Source: Locusta migratoria
Taxonomy: Eukaryota; Arthropoda; Insecta; Orthoptera; Acrididae
DNA: 64,000 nt
Assembly: GCA_026315105.1 (NCBI GenBank)
Contig: CM048748.1
Coordinates: forward strand, 26,453,078-26,517,077
Direction: 5' to 3'
The stretch's first letter is position 1; every line of letters starts with the position of its first letter. The position numbers and the translations under genes are program-made. This document shows positions 30,315 to 40,988 of this stretch, one piece after another. The notes below the pieces were generated by a model that saw only the letters and a program-made list of their open reading frames with translations, did no database searches and was not told the DNA's origin.

Positions 30315-31440
30315 CTGGAAATCAGAAGCCGGGAGGCCAATCTCTAGTACGGATGCATGGACAGCTTGTTTGGCGAGCTTATCAGCTGGTTCATTGTTCG
30401 GGATGCCGATGTGACCAGGAGACCAAATGAAGACCACAGAACGTCCAGACTGATTGAGAGCAAAAAGTTACTCATGAATAGCCTTCACCAAAGAACAACG
30501 TGAGTAGCATTGATCCAGAGCGCGAAGACTGCTCAGGGAGTCACTGCAAAGCAGAAAAGACACACCTGAGCAGGAGCACATATGCTCAAGAGCACGGAGA
30601 ATGGCCACCAACTCGGCTGTGTACACACTGCAGCCATCCGGCAGAGACCGCTGCTCGGCGTGATCGCCATGGACATAGGCAAAGCCAACACGGCCACAAA
30701 CCAACGAACCGTCCGTATGGATGACGTCGTATCCAGTGTACTCTGCAACAACAGCAAAGAACTGACGGCGAAATGCCTCTGGAGGAACGGAGTCTTTGGG
30801 TCTATCGGCCAAGTCCAGCCTAGAGCATGGCCTCGGTACACACCATGGGGGCGTATGCGTACGGGCCCGAAATGGAGATGGGACAGGGAAAGACTGTAGT
30901 TCCAACAGAAGGGACTGGACACGGAAGGCGATCGTGTAACCGGAACGGGGTCGCCGTTGTTGTGGATGGACGACCGTGCGGGAGAAAAGCAAGCGTTGGT
31001 TCGGATGGCCTGGCGAGCTATGGACATGAGCAGCATAGGCCGCGAGCAGTTGCTGGCGGCAGATCCGCAGAGGTGGGACCCTGGCCTCTGCAAGTAAACT
31101 GTCCACAGGACTGGTGCGGAAGGCACCTGTCGCGATGCGAACCCCACAGTGGTGAATGGGGTCCAGCAAACGCAATGCCGAGGGGGATGCGGAACCATAG
31201 GCAAGGCATCCGAAGTCCACATAGGACTGCACCAAAGCTTGGTAAATCCGCAACAGTGTGGACCGATCGGCACCCCAGGTCGTATGGCCCAGATGGCGGA
31301 GAACATTCAGTTGGTGCAAGCACTTCTGTTTCAGCTGTCGAATGTGAGGGAGCCATGTCAGCCGAGAATCAAAGACGAGCCCTAAAAACCTGTGAGTGTC
31401 AGCAACCCCTAAGAGGTGGTTGTCAAGATAATGTGCCCAA
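30111..31440 (-). pseudogene. LINE reverse-transcriptase end and RNase H
   Basis: From about 31440 the minus strand reads GVADTHRFLGLVFDSRLTWL in one frame, then (31319-30468) LRIYQALVQSYVDFGCLAYG, the end of reverse transcriptase. RNase H follows: YDVIHTDGSLVCGRVGFAYV, CSVYTAELVAILRALEHM, LLCSDSLSSLRALDQC. After a TAA at 30468, in the same frame, comes VVFIWSPGHIGIPNNEPADK. The catalytic Asp, Glu, Asp and the closing His/Asp positions are all visible. It would remove RNA from the hybrid. Confidence 0.85.
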
Positions 31441-32073
31441 ATTCCAGCATTTGAAGCACCGCATCGGAGGAGGAATATAAGGTTTTACATCGCACCGGTA
31501 TACCATAACCTTGACCTTTTCGGGCAAAGAATCACCCTCAAAGGCCAGGATGAAGGCACCGGTGGCTACCTTGTTGTCCTTAGATCCCCTAAAGATTCGC
31601 CTGACGAAGTAGACACCTCGCCGTTCTAGGTTGGCGCGTAATTCGTCGTCTGACTGCAGCAGGAGATCGCGATGATAAATAATCCCCTGAATCATATTAA
31701 GACTTTTGTGAGGGGTGACTGTCACAGGAACATCTCCCAGCTTATCACAGGCCAGAAGCGCCCGTGACTGTGCTGGGGACGCCGCTTCAATGAGGATTGC
31801 ACCGCTTCTCATCTTAGACAACCCTGAAACTTCGCCAAACTTATCTTCTAAGTTCTCCACAAAGAAGAGTGGCTTAGTATTGCTGAACGTATCCCCATTA
31901 GTTCTGGCACATACAAGAAATTTAGGGGAGTAAGGCTCAACCCTGTCTTTCGCCCGTCGTTCCTCCCATGGGGTAGCCAGGGAAGGGAACGATTGTGCGG
32001 CATTAAAGTCTCTTCTACCACGCTTAGAAATGCCAGGTTTGCGTGTGGCGAAGCTATTACTTGCTCGTTTCAT
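31423..32073 (-). pseudogene. LINE ORF1 N-terminal part, copy 1
   Basis: A 216-codon frame from ATG 32073: KPGISKRGRRDFNAAQSFPS, LATPWEERRAK, PYSPKFLVCARTNGDTFSN, LIEAASPAQSRALLACDKLG, LNMIQGIIYHRDLLLQSDDE and IPPPMRCFKCWNLGTLS, where it is cut inside the first zinc knuckle. It resembles the RNA-binding ORF1 of LINEs with CCHC knuckles. Copy 2 (33964-32434) shows the missing part. Confidence 0.8.
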
Positions 32074-32433
32074 TCTCGTCCCACGAGCAGCTAGGGAACT
32101 AAAGAGCCCCGCTTGCCTGGGTAAGCCTTGTACAACTGAGGTGCGGCAGGTTCCTCAGAGGTTGCTCGCTAGCGGCTGTTCAACCTGAACAGCCATGCAT
32201 CTCCTCGGCACGTAGCACACCTTGAGATTGAGGTTTTTTTTATAGAGGTTTGTACCATCCTCGCGACCCGGGCAATTAAGCCAAGATCCCCGGGCTCTGA
32301 AACGTCCAACGTTCCATCGTCGCGCCGAACGATGGTCGTTGAAGCACGCACAGAGCTTACGGTGTAGCGGACTGTTGGCGCGACACAGCTCACAGCTCAG
32401 GACCCCGGTTTCACCAAGCCTGTACTCAGCAAA
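32074..32433 (-). other. LINE 5' leader between two ORF1 copies
   Basis: Non-coding and GC-rich. On the minus strand it leads into ATG 32073. It lies directly after the stop of ORF1 copy 2 at about 32434, so one LINE's leader is joined to another LINE's ORF1 end. Confidence 0.5.
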
Positions 32434-33964
32434 TTAATGCTGAGCCCCTGAGGGGTCTTGATTGCTGAGGCATGGCAGTATCGAGGGTGCTGTTGGTTCC
32501 ACAGAATCACCGGTCGTCGTCGTTGGTGGAGGCAGGGCCTCTACATCCATCGCCTCCAAAGGCATGGTGATAGCCAAGTCCTCTGGTGAGGCGAGGAGTT
32601 CCACCACATCCTCAGACGTGTGAGGTGGTGGTGGTGGTGGTGGTGGCGGCGGCGGCGGTGGTACATTTTTCACCGTGGAAGACGTTTGCTTAGCAGCCTT
32701 CGACTTTTTCTTCTCTCGCTCCTTTTTAGGTTTCTCTTGCTGGGAGGGCTTTGGGGCCTCGACCTCAGCCTCATGGACTGAGGAGGACCTTGAAGCCCTA
32801 CAACCATGACTCAAAGTAAGTGGCTGTGTCAGCCACTCACTGGTACCTACATTATCAGTGGGAGAAACCATAGGAGGAAGGGAGCCCAGGGACCCCTTCC
32901 TGGCGAGAGGTGCCAGAGAAGGCTGCTGCTTCTCCGGCTGGGTGTTAGGGACCGGAGTCACCAACGGTTGTGGGGCAGTTGCCCCCACAGGAGGTGGTGG
33001 GGGGCAACAGAAGAAGGGCCCCCAACCGTCAAGGGGGCAGTTTGATGTTTTCGGCCCACAGGGGCCACAGAAGGTGGCGTGACATGGGAGGCTGACGACC
33101 CCATAGCGATCGGAGACGACGCAATGGCAGCAAAGGACGACGACATCCGAACGGGATGAAGACGTCTGGCCTCTGAGTACGTTAATCTATCCAGGGTTTT
33201 GAATTCCATGATTTTTCGTTCTTTATGTAGCACACTACAGGTCGGCGAGCAAGGTGGATGTTGCAGCACACAATTCACACACACAGGAGGAGGTGTACAT
33301 GGCGCGTCCGGGTGTGATGGACGCCCACAGTCTCTACATGCGGGGAGGACATATGCCCGAACTTCCAGCACCGAAAGCATCGCATAGGGGGAGGGATGTA
33401 CGGTTTTACTTCACACCGGTATATCATTATCTTGACCTCAGGCAGTACATCGCCTTCGAAGGCCAAGATAAATGCACCGGTGGCAACCCTGCGATCTTTT
33501 GGTCCCCTGTAGATGCGCCGGACGAAGTGAACCCCTCGCCGCTCTAAGTCGGCTCGCAATTCGTCGTCAGTCTGCGACAGGAGATCACGGTGGAATATTA
33601 AACCCTGGATCATGTTGAGCGTCTTATGCGGCGTGAAACTTACGGCGACATCTCCCAGCTTGTCGCAGGCAAGTAAAGCCTTTGACTGTGCAGGAGATGC
33701 CGCTTGTATTAAGACAGACCCGCTTCTCATTTTTGAAAATGATGCCACTTCACCAAATCGATTTTCAATAGTGTCAACAAAAAATTGCGGCTTAGTGTTG
33801 GTAAAGGATTCCCCATCAGCCCGAGTACAGACTAAGTACTGGGGGGAGTAAGGCTCAGATTGGTTAAGGGCCCGACGTTCTTCCCAAGGTGTGGCCAGGG
33901 AAGGGAACGATCGGGGGTCATACTGTGCACCATTAAATTCGTTTCTTCCTCTCTTAGAGATGGC
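32434..33964 (-). pseudogene. LINE ORF1, copy 2
   Basis: Frames joined by shifts. From about 33964, KRGRNEFNGAQ-like start, then YLVCTRADGESF, 33748-33275 KMRSGSVLIQAASPAQSKAL, RADLERRGVHFVRRIYRGPK and MRCFRCWKFGHMSSPH. Next 33380-32958 CRDCGRPSHPDAPC and CVNCVLQHPPCSPTC (second and third knuckles). Then 32988-32434 a Lys/Glu-rich stretch and a run of about 14 prolines encoded by a GGT/GGC repeat at 32622-32660, ending SNQDPSGAQH. RNA-binding nucleocapsid-like protein; broken by frameshifts near 33350 and 32970. Confidence 0.75.
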
Positions 33965-34682
33965 GGTTTTGCTCCATCTTGTTGATTCTGTTACAAAACT
34001 AACAAGTCACAGAAAAATACGTTGTGTGGAAGACACAACGGTTCGAGTCATTGCAGGTGATTCTCCGTTTATAGAACTTTTGAAGCAGTTCATGGAGATA
34101 ACTTATCAGACACCCAAATTAGCTCCAATCCAACATTCAACATTGCATTACATTCCAACTATGCCAGGACCACCACTCCATGCTCGGCCGCACTGTCTTA
34201 CACCTGAAAAGCTGAAAGTAGCGAAACAAGAGTTTTCATCTATGGTTGCACAAGGAATCTGTCGACCATCTAGCAGCAGTTGGGCTTCTCCTCTACATGT
34301 TGTACCAAAGAAGAAGAATGGTTGGCGTCCGTGTGGAGATTACAGGAGACTCAATGCCAGGACTCTGCCTGACCGCTACCCTGTGCCGCATATTGAGGAC
34401 TTCACAGCAAATGTTCATGGTAAATGCTTCTTCACTACCTTGGATTTAGTGCGTGCATTCTACCAGATTCCTGTCGCACAAGAAGACATCCCTATAACCG
34501 CCGTTTGCACGCCATTTGGTTTATTTGAGTTTGTCAGAATGCCTTTCGGACTTTGTAACGCTGCCCAGACATTCCAACGATTCATGGACGAGGTTACACG
34601 TGATCTTGATTTCTGTTATGTCTACATAGACGATATTTTGATCATGTCAAGCTCCGAAACAGAACACCTGGAACATTTATGA
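33965..34682 (+). pseudogene. Gypsy B reverse transcriptase, N-terminal part
   Basis: After the LINE insert, gypsy B resumes: LVDSVTKLTSHRKIRCVEDT, SPFIELLKQFMEITYQTPKL, HCLTPEKLKVAKQEFSSMVA, CRPSSSSWASPLHVVPKKKN, CGDYRRLNARTLPDRYPVPH, FFTTLDLVRAFYQIPVAQED (first catalytic Asp present), FEFVRMPFGLCNAAQTFQRF and FCYVYIDDILIMSSSETEH (YIDD). A stop at 34680 (TGA) interrupts the frame. Confidence 0.9.
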
Positions 34683-35480
34683 CAAATTTTCACCTGCCTA
34701 CAGACCCGTGGCTTACTCATAAACCCATCAAAGTGTGTTTTTGGTGCAACGGAAGTCCAGTTTCTTGGCCATATGGTAAATGCAGAAGGAATACGACGAC
34801 CACCAGAAAAAGTTGAGGCAATTATCAATTATCCACAGGCAACAACAGTGAAACAACTTTCTACGATTTCTTGGTGTTCTGAACTACTACCATCGTTTTG
34901 TGCGTAATCATGTCCTCCTTGCTGCACCTCTAAATGAATTGTTACGAGGCACTCCAAAAACATTTGATAAACTATTGTGGAATAGTCAAACAGAAGCAGC
35001 ATTTGCCAATTTGAAGACCACTATTGCCGAAGCTGCCCTACTGGCCCATCCAATTTCGCAGGCACCTCTCGCCCTCATGGTTGATGTGTCTGCAAATGCA
35101 ATCAGTGCAGCACTCCAGCAGCAAGTAGGGGATCACTGGCAGCCCCTAGCTTTCTTCAGCAAGAAGTTATCACCAGCACAGAGAAACTGGTCCACCTATG
35201 ATCGATAGTTGTACGCAGCATATGCCGCTATCAGGAAGTTTCGTCACATGCTGGAAGGACGACTCTTCACACTAGTGACTGACCATAAACCGCTGACTTA
35301 TGCTTTTCAACAATGCCCAGATAAAGCCACACCACGTCAGTTACGCCACCTTGACTATATCGGGCAATTTACTACCACCATTGTGCACGTTGAAGGAGAC
35401 TTAAATGTGCCAGCAGATGCCCTCTCCAGGATTGAAGTGATCGCTGATGCATTGACTTTGTGGCCCTAGCTCAGGCACAA
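34683..35480 (+). pseudogene. Gypsy B reverse-transcriptase end and RNase H
   Basis: Continues in shifted frames: NPSKCVFGATEVQFLGHMVN, then ALLNYYHRFVRNHVLLAAPL across a shift near 34870. RNase H: ALMVDVSANAISAALQQQV, LAFFSKKLSPAQRNWSTYDR, a TAG at 35206-35208, AAYAAIRKFRHMLEGRLFTL, TDHKPLTYAFQQCPDKATPR, VEGDLNVPADALSRI. The pattern is typical of gypsy elements whose integrase follows. Confidence 0.85.
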
Positions 35481-35675
35481 CAAGTTGACGATGAAGTGCA
35501 GGACTTGTTAACACGGCCATCAGGTTTGCAGCTCCGCCAGGTGCAAGTGCCGCCATCCAATGTCATGTTGTACTGAGATGTCTGTACTTTAAAACCAAGA
35601 CCGTTTGTCACAGTAGATTTCCGGCAGCAGGCAATTGCCTCCCTCCACAATCTTTCACATCCTGGAGTACGTGGT

Positions 35676-35687
35676 ACAATAAGAATT
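35676..35687. repeat. 12-bp target duplication, left copy
   Basis: ACAATAAGAATT, repeated exactly at 35926-35937 on the other side of the foldback element. Confidence 0.95.
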
Positions 35688-35925
35688 TAATGAAAGTCCA
35701 GCTCCAGTTGCAATTAGTTGTGCTTTATTTAAGCAACTTGACGTCAACTTGACGTTGCTTTCTCTATGGCATAACGTCTGTCACACTTGAAAATGGCCTA
35801 ACATAGAGGCCGAAACCGGTAGTGTGGGCTTAAATAAAGCACAACTAATTGCAACTGGAGCTGGACTTTCATTAAATTTGAACCACAGTTGCGGTAACAG
35901 CAACCATCCAACGATGGAGAAACTA
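35688..35925 (+). mobile_element. 238-bp foldback retroposon with hammerhead-like centre
   Basis: Begins with a 46-bp arm (35688-35733) that is repeated as a perfect inverted copy at 35829-35874. The space between holds a palindromic 'ttgacgtcaa' tract and a hammerhead-like motif (35782-35826). A 51-bp unique tail ends at 35925. The exact 12-bp flanking duplication within a known integrase sequence proves that it inserted. Length-variable duplications of this size fit target-primed reverse transcription. There is no coding capacity. Confidence 0.9.
35782..35826 (+). ncRNA. Hammerhead-like ribozyme motif with full stem I
   Basis: CACAC pairs with GTGTG as stem I. The core reads TTGAAAA where the consensus is CTGANGA, so core positions 3 and 8 differ and activity is unlikely in this copy. 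Stem II is GGCC...GGCC, then GAA, then the palindrome ACCGGT as a stem III that could form between two molecules, then A as the cleavage base. The whole three-stem order fits the hammerhead fold. Confidence 0.5.
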
Positions 35926-35937
35926 ACAATAAGAATT
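35926..35937. repeat. 12-bp target duplication, right copy
   Basis: ACAATAAGAATT, identical to 35676-35687. Confidence 0.95.
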
Positions 35938-36680
35938 GTCAAACGAGCTTTCGTGTGGCCTAACATAGACAAAACATGCAAGGAGTTTGTGCGTCAGTGC
36001 TTGTCATGTCAACGCAACAAAGTCAGTCGTCATGTGCGATCTCCTCTTGGCACATTCCCTCTCCCCAATCAAAGATTTGAACATGTGCACCTAGACATTG
36101 TAGGACCACTTCCACCATCAGAAGGTTACACCTATTGTCTCACTGCCATTGACTGTTATACGCGTTGGCCGGAAGTGTTCCCTATCACTGAAATTACCGC
36201 TGAAACTGTTGCGATCACATTCTTCAGAGGATGAATTGCACATTTTGGTGCACCGCTGCGAGTTACTACAGATCAAGGGAGACAATTTGAGTCTTATCTG
36301 TTCAGGGTACTCACCTGTCTGTTAGGTATAAAACGCATAAAGACAGCAGCATACCACCCAGCGTCAAACGGCCTAAATGAAAGAATGCACAGACAGTTAA
36401 AGGCATCCCTGCGATGTCACAACACACAAAGATGGACTGAAACGCTGCCTATCGTCCTGCTTGGCCTCCGCACAGCTATTAAAGAAGACGTAGGAGCCTC
36501 ATCTGCAGAATTTGTGTATGGCCAATCGGTTCGTGTACCTGGTGAGTTCTTTGGCAACATGCCAGATGATCACATTGAACCATCAGATTTTGTGTCCAAA
36601 CTGCGCATATCCGGCAATTCTGACCTGTGGCTCCAAGGCAACAAGTAAGTCACCGTCCATTTGTATTCAACGAACTAAGA

Positions 36681-37260
36681 ACATGTGATTCTGTTTTTGT
36701 GTGACACGATGCAGTGCGCAAACCATCCCCGACAACATGATGCATCCCTAGTGAGTATACTTAAATCGAATTTCAAATACCATTTGACAGCTGTTGCAGT
36801 TCTTGCAGTTCTCAAGTTGGTGCATCACATCAAGCACAAGTTGGATCAGCGTGCAACAGGGAGTGAGGGCAGTGACCACAAAAGGCCTCCTCACAACAGG
36901 CAGTCTAGCAGTCATGTGCCCTATCAACTAGCTCCACAATTAGTGTGCAAAAAAAACAACCTAATCAGTCCTGGAAATTCACCAGTGCAAAAAAAACTAC
37001 CTAATCAGTCCTACTCCAAATGAACCACTACTCTTCACGGTCTTATTTGTAAATACTATTTTGTTATGGACAAGTAAAAGGTATCTTACACAGATGTTGT
37101 GATTCATGTTATTATCCATTCTGCGCTACACACAGACGTCCACCAATGTGCTCTTCAGTTATAAGATCCCACTCTTGAAGAATTGTTATTGATCGCACAG
37201 TAGGGTAGCAACGTGGTGGAAGTTGAGTGTATATAATCAGCTCGTAAAATAATTAAGCAG
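36681..37260 (+). repeat. LTR-like fragment related to the LTR at 46638
   Basis: After decayed gypsy B sequence, about 36820-36950 resembles 46650-46780: 'aagttggatcagcgtg' with 'gagtgagggc', 'caggcagtctag', 'gccctatcaactagct'. A 36-bp unit around 'gtgcaaaaaaaac' with 'acctaatcagtcct' is repeated in tandem at about 36945-37016. The remainder to 37260 is non-coding. Confidence 0.5.
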
Positions 37261-37268
37261 CTGCTATG
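37261..37268. repeat. 8-bp target duplication of the hAT element, left
   Basis: CTGCTATG, repeated at 41174-41181. Confidence 0.85.
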
Positions 37269-37639
37269 AAGAGGTGGATACATGCCCATTAATCTGTTAA
37301 TCATTAATTAACGAAGTTAACTTTTTGAGTAACAGATTAACTTTTGAGTTAATTTTAAGAAACGTTAACAGACTCTTTAACTTCCGTTAATTTGCTGCAA
37401 GTCTGTTAATCCATTACTTTTGTACCCAATTCTTATGCCAAAATCTTGCCAGGTAAATTATGCTCATTTTACTGAAGGTCCCTTTGTATGCGGCTATGCC
37501 CAGACTATGAGTTGAATAACTGCCAGGAAACACTCATGTGGAAACTGTAAGACAATGCGTGGAGGAAAACGTAGAGGTTGCGTTAATGTAAGAACCCACC
37601 GAAACTTTGAAGGACAATGATAATTTACGTGGCGGTGAC

Positions 37640-37960
37640 AGAAGCAGCAACAGTGAGGATGAAGAGCAAGATCTTTTATTTCTGTCACTCAATCTAAGCA
37701 GAATCCTGCAGCCCACAGATGTTTAAGAAGTAAAGGCAAAAGTCTTGTGAAGATGTGGCTGGACATGAAAGACAACAATTCATTTAACAATGCTGCATTT
37801 CTTGGAGGAAATATTTTAGTAAATGTTTTTATTAAATATAATACTGCTATACCATCAAGTGCCACAGTTGAACGTTTTTTTCTGTGGGAAAAGATAATTT
37901 GACACCCAACCATCAGAAGAAAATTTTAATATGCTAATGTTTCTCAAATGAAATATTCAC
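37640..37960 (+). pseudogene. hAT transposase C-terminal (dimerisation) fragment
   Basis: Decayed frame reads VKMWLDMKDNNSFNNAAFLG, then IKYNTAIPSSATVERFF, the strongly conserved 'N(T)xxPSSAxxERxFS' block at the C terminus of hAT transposases. Text after it resembles the closing helix. No ATG or N-terminal zinc finger or DDE region remains. Confidence 0.75.
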
Positions 37961-38087
37961 GTTATGCCAAACAAGGAGGTTAGAATAAAGGGAGATGACA
38001 TTAACTATGCTGAGCACTTAAACCAGTTGAAGCCTGTCTGCCATATTGGTCAGTTCTGGAATGATATTTCTCTGTTAAAACTATGCA

Positions 38088-38302
38088 TTAAGCTAACACC
38101 ACCTAGAAGACAAGGCCTCACAACTGGCCATGCCTACATCACACCTACAGGCTGTGGCCGCCATCTGACTAGCCGACCGCTACATGGTGTTGGGCGTGTC
38201 CCAGCAGGCAGACAGTGAGCTGGGGGCCGCAGCCTGTAAGTGTGACGTAGGCACAGCCAGTTCTGAGACCTTGTCTTCTAGGTGGTGTTGGTTAAGTTGA
38301 CC
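38088..38302. mobile_element. Small TTAA-flanked foldback element
   Basis: A tract starting 'aacaccacctagaagacaag' (about 38096-38163) is repeated inverted at about 38222-38293, ending 'cttctaggtggtgttgg'. TTAA occurs just outside both arms, which suggests a piggyBac-type non-autonomous element. There are a few mismatches between arms and no coding capacity. Confidence 0.55.
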
Positions 38303-39021
38303 CCCTTACTGTTAGTGCATTGAACTGACAGTCAGTGCAAAGAATGTACTTTCAAACAATATATTTTCTTGAATAAATAGTAATAAATACACATCACAGT
38401 ATATTTGAAAACTAAATTTTCAACTGCTAATTTGCAGTTTTAACATGTTGTACATCACGGCAAAATCATTGGACATTATATACCTGTTTTATGTGACATA
38501 AAACATCAGCTCTACAATATGATCACTTGTCCAAAACTTAGCAATATGGCAGAGGCAGGCTTTACTTTTTCAGCATAAGTGTGTCTGCCTGCATTATAAC
38601 TTCCTTGATGCCAAATGACATTCAGTGAAATTATATATTTCGAGTCTACTGTAAATTATATTTTATTGTTAAATAATTATTACTAAAAATTAAGTTACAT
38701 ATATTACTGGGACACTATCGTGGCAGCCAGCCGTGCGTGTAAACAAATGACCAAAAAAAAAACTTCTTTTTATACAAGAAGACAAATAATTTCAAAGAAT
38801 AATACTTTTCCCCCAAAGCAAATGACTTTTGCGGTGGCTATTTTACACTATAGTATGTGATTACACATCATTTGTGTATGCTCACGGCCAACTGCCATGA
38901 TAGAGTGGCTGAGTAATACCAGTTTTTTATTTCTACTCCAAGACCCATTTAAATTTGTGTATCCAAAACATTTTTATCAGGTAGAGTAATACTTTTTTTT
39001 TAATTGCTGATTTCAGTAATA
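38303..39021. other. hAT interior, no gene
   Basis: AT-rich remains between the foldback and the pogo-like insertion; nothing recognisable. Confidence 0.4.
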
Positions 39022-39023
39022 TA

Positions 39024-40988
39024 CAGTAAAACCCCTTTTTAACGAATCTCAGGGGACCGAAATATTTATTCCTTAAATAGGGGTTTTCCTTAAATGGGGG
39101 TTTTGCCTAGGTACACAGGAGGAGTGACTCAGAGACATAATTCAAGCATGTGTAGGTGTTATAGGCGCTATTTAATTACTAACATACCAGTAATCTGCCA
39201 CAATTTTAAATACATCACACTTTCTGCAGAAAACAATATTTTTTATTAAATCAAAAAGAGATGACCATTTTGTTTTCCCAGCATACTGTAATGACCAAAG
39301 TTATCACTATGTGGTTGATGTTTGTTTTTATTGACTCAGCTACTTTAAAAGAGCTGACTACAGATGCAAAAATTGGTGCCATACATCAGACTTAAAAAAC
39401 ACTATATTCGAGAACTGACTGATTCTCAATGCACTTTTTCTAAAGTTCTCAAGCGCTTTCTTTTCCGCAGAATATGCAATCTGTAATTTTTACTAATGCA
39501 TAAATTTCAAAATTTTCGACATCGCCTTCCCACTGCTTCGAGGTATAAATACCTTTTTAACAACCTGTACATTCTTCAAAATTATTACCATTGTTAATTC
39601 ATCAAAAACATTTTCTAAAAATATTGATGTATGGGGAGTTTGGGCGCACGACAAATAGGTCTTTAGCGCTTCTACAAATATGTTAAGATTTTCGATTATG
39701 TTACACCGGTAACTACAATAGAACAGTTTTTCTTTTTGCAAGTTAAAGGAGCAGCAATAACATTATAGTGTAAATTACACTTAAACGTATCCTCTACAAG
39801 TGTGTCACGATTTTGCGATACATTACTCGTAAAAAAATAATCCACAACACCAAATTTACAAAGAGAAAAACGTAGCCTAAAGACGTTATTAGCTGTAACA
39901 CTTCAATCGGCGGCCACCGACAGTTAATCTGCTTTTTAACCCACCCGTCTTTGGGGTTAAATGCTTGACAATTCTCGAAGTCATTCAGGCATTTGATGTA
40001 TGAGGTAATTTTTTAAACGCATTGGAGTTTTTAATTACGTAGGGGTAACTTAATGCCTGACCTTATAACATTTTATTAGTCATAATGTTTTCTCCACTTG
40101 TTCAGTTTCCACACTTTGCACTTAAACTCTGAAACGAGAGATTATTAAGTTTTCTAATCAGTTCGAAAACAGTGCATTTTCCACACTAATCTAGCAAAGC
40201 GATTTTCGAACATGTTTTGCATAAATTTTTCGCTTACAGGAATGCAGCTATGTAATCCCCACGCCTTCAAAACATTAAATAAGTACAACTGAACATTGTC
40301 ACAAGAATATTCGTCTTTTTGCAACCAAAGGTACCGCTAGATTCGGCATTTAACAATGTTCCCTGTTTCTAAAAGTCGCACAAAGAAGACGCGCCAGATC
40401 ATATTCTTTGCCATTATCACACAGCCTGGTTGGTCGTCAGCTTCTCTCCACTCCTACAATTCTGAAAAAGTGAATCTGAAAAAAATAACACAACACTTCA
40501 CAGTTCGCGCTTCGTAATTTTCGACTGACGTCAGACCACGTGACCATAGCACATGGAAGACATGAGGGAAATAGCTAGCTGATTGGTCAAACGCTTTCTC
40601 CGGTATCGCTGCACTGGTATTCGATACGTTAACCTATCGACGGAAAGAATTGATTACGGCTGCTTATACCGGTATCGCTGCAAAGATGTTCGATATGCAT
40701 TGACTTAAAGAATCGATAACCGACGTCACGTAAACACAAATTCCTAATTCTGTGGAAGAAACAGAACAAATTAACTTGCCCACAATTAGGAATTGCGTAA
40801 AAACAAAACTTTAATTTCCAGAATTTTTCATGTTTGTTCCTTAAAAGCGGACTTTTCCTTAAAGCGGGGTTCGTTAAAAGCGGGGAAAAATAACGTTATT
40901 CTAATGGGAGTTTCGCCGGGACCGACGGAAATATTCGTTAAAAGCGGGTTTTCCTTAAATGGGGGTTCGTTAAATCGGGGTTCTACTG
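39024..40988. mobile_element. pogo/Tigger-like DNA transposon, non-autonomous
   Basis: The left end CAGTAAAACCCC and the reversed right end CAGTAGAACCCC are followed in both cases by a run of T and 'aacga', as in pogo/Tigger termini. TA flanks both sides (39022-39023 and 40989-40990). Near both ends, blocks of 'ccttaaat'/'cgttaaa' with G-runs form longer subterminal repeats. The 1.9-kb interior holds no transposase that I can recognise; an 82-codon minus-strand frame at 39493-39741 has no visible motif. Confidence 0.8.

Larger units (their letters stand above)
29941..33964 (-). mobile_element. Composite of RNase H-bearing LINE copies inside gypsy B
   Basis: Minus-strand LINE sequence splits the protease of gypsy B. 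It consists of an ORF1 copy (33964-32434), a 5' leader and second ORF1 start (32433-31423), then a direct junction to the reverse transcriptase end and RNase H (31440-29941). The endonuclease and most of the reverse transcriptase are missing, so one copy has a large internal deletion. The RNase H and the zinc-knuckle ORF1 point to the I/R1 side of LINE diversity. Confidence 0.75.
35481..36680 (+). pseudogene. Gypsy B integrase, interrupted by a foldback element
   Basis: Zinc-domain text (ASLHNLSHPGVRGTIRI) reaches 35687, is cut by a 238-bp insertion, and resumes at 35926 with RIVKRAFVWPNIDKTCKEFV and CLSCQRNKVSRHVRSPLGTF. The core follows: FEHVHLDIVGPLPPSEGYTY, LTAIDCYTRWPEVFPI, a TGA at 36232, APLRVTTDQGRQFESYLF and TAAYHPASNGLNERMHRQLK, with the DD35E Asp/Asp/Glu present. 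It ends in decayed sequence near 36680. Confidence 0.9.

Noticed and set aside
30500..31480. Plus-strand frames of 74-217 codons
   Set aside because: They are antisense to the LINE RNase H and reverse-transcriptase frame, which has clear catalytic motifs.
32434..32700. Polyproline protein as a possible host gene
   Set aside because: The run is in frame with LINE ORF1 copy 2 and comes from a GGT/GGC repeat; its neighbours are ORF1 zinc knuckles.
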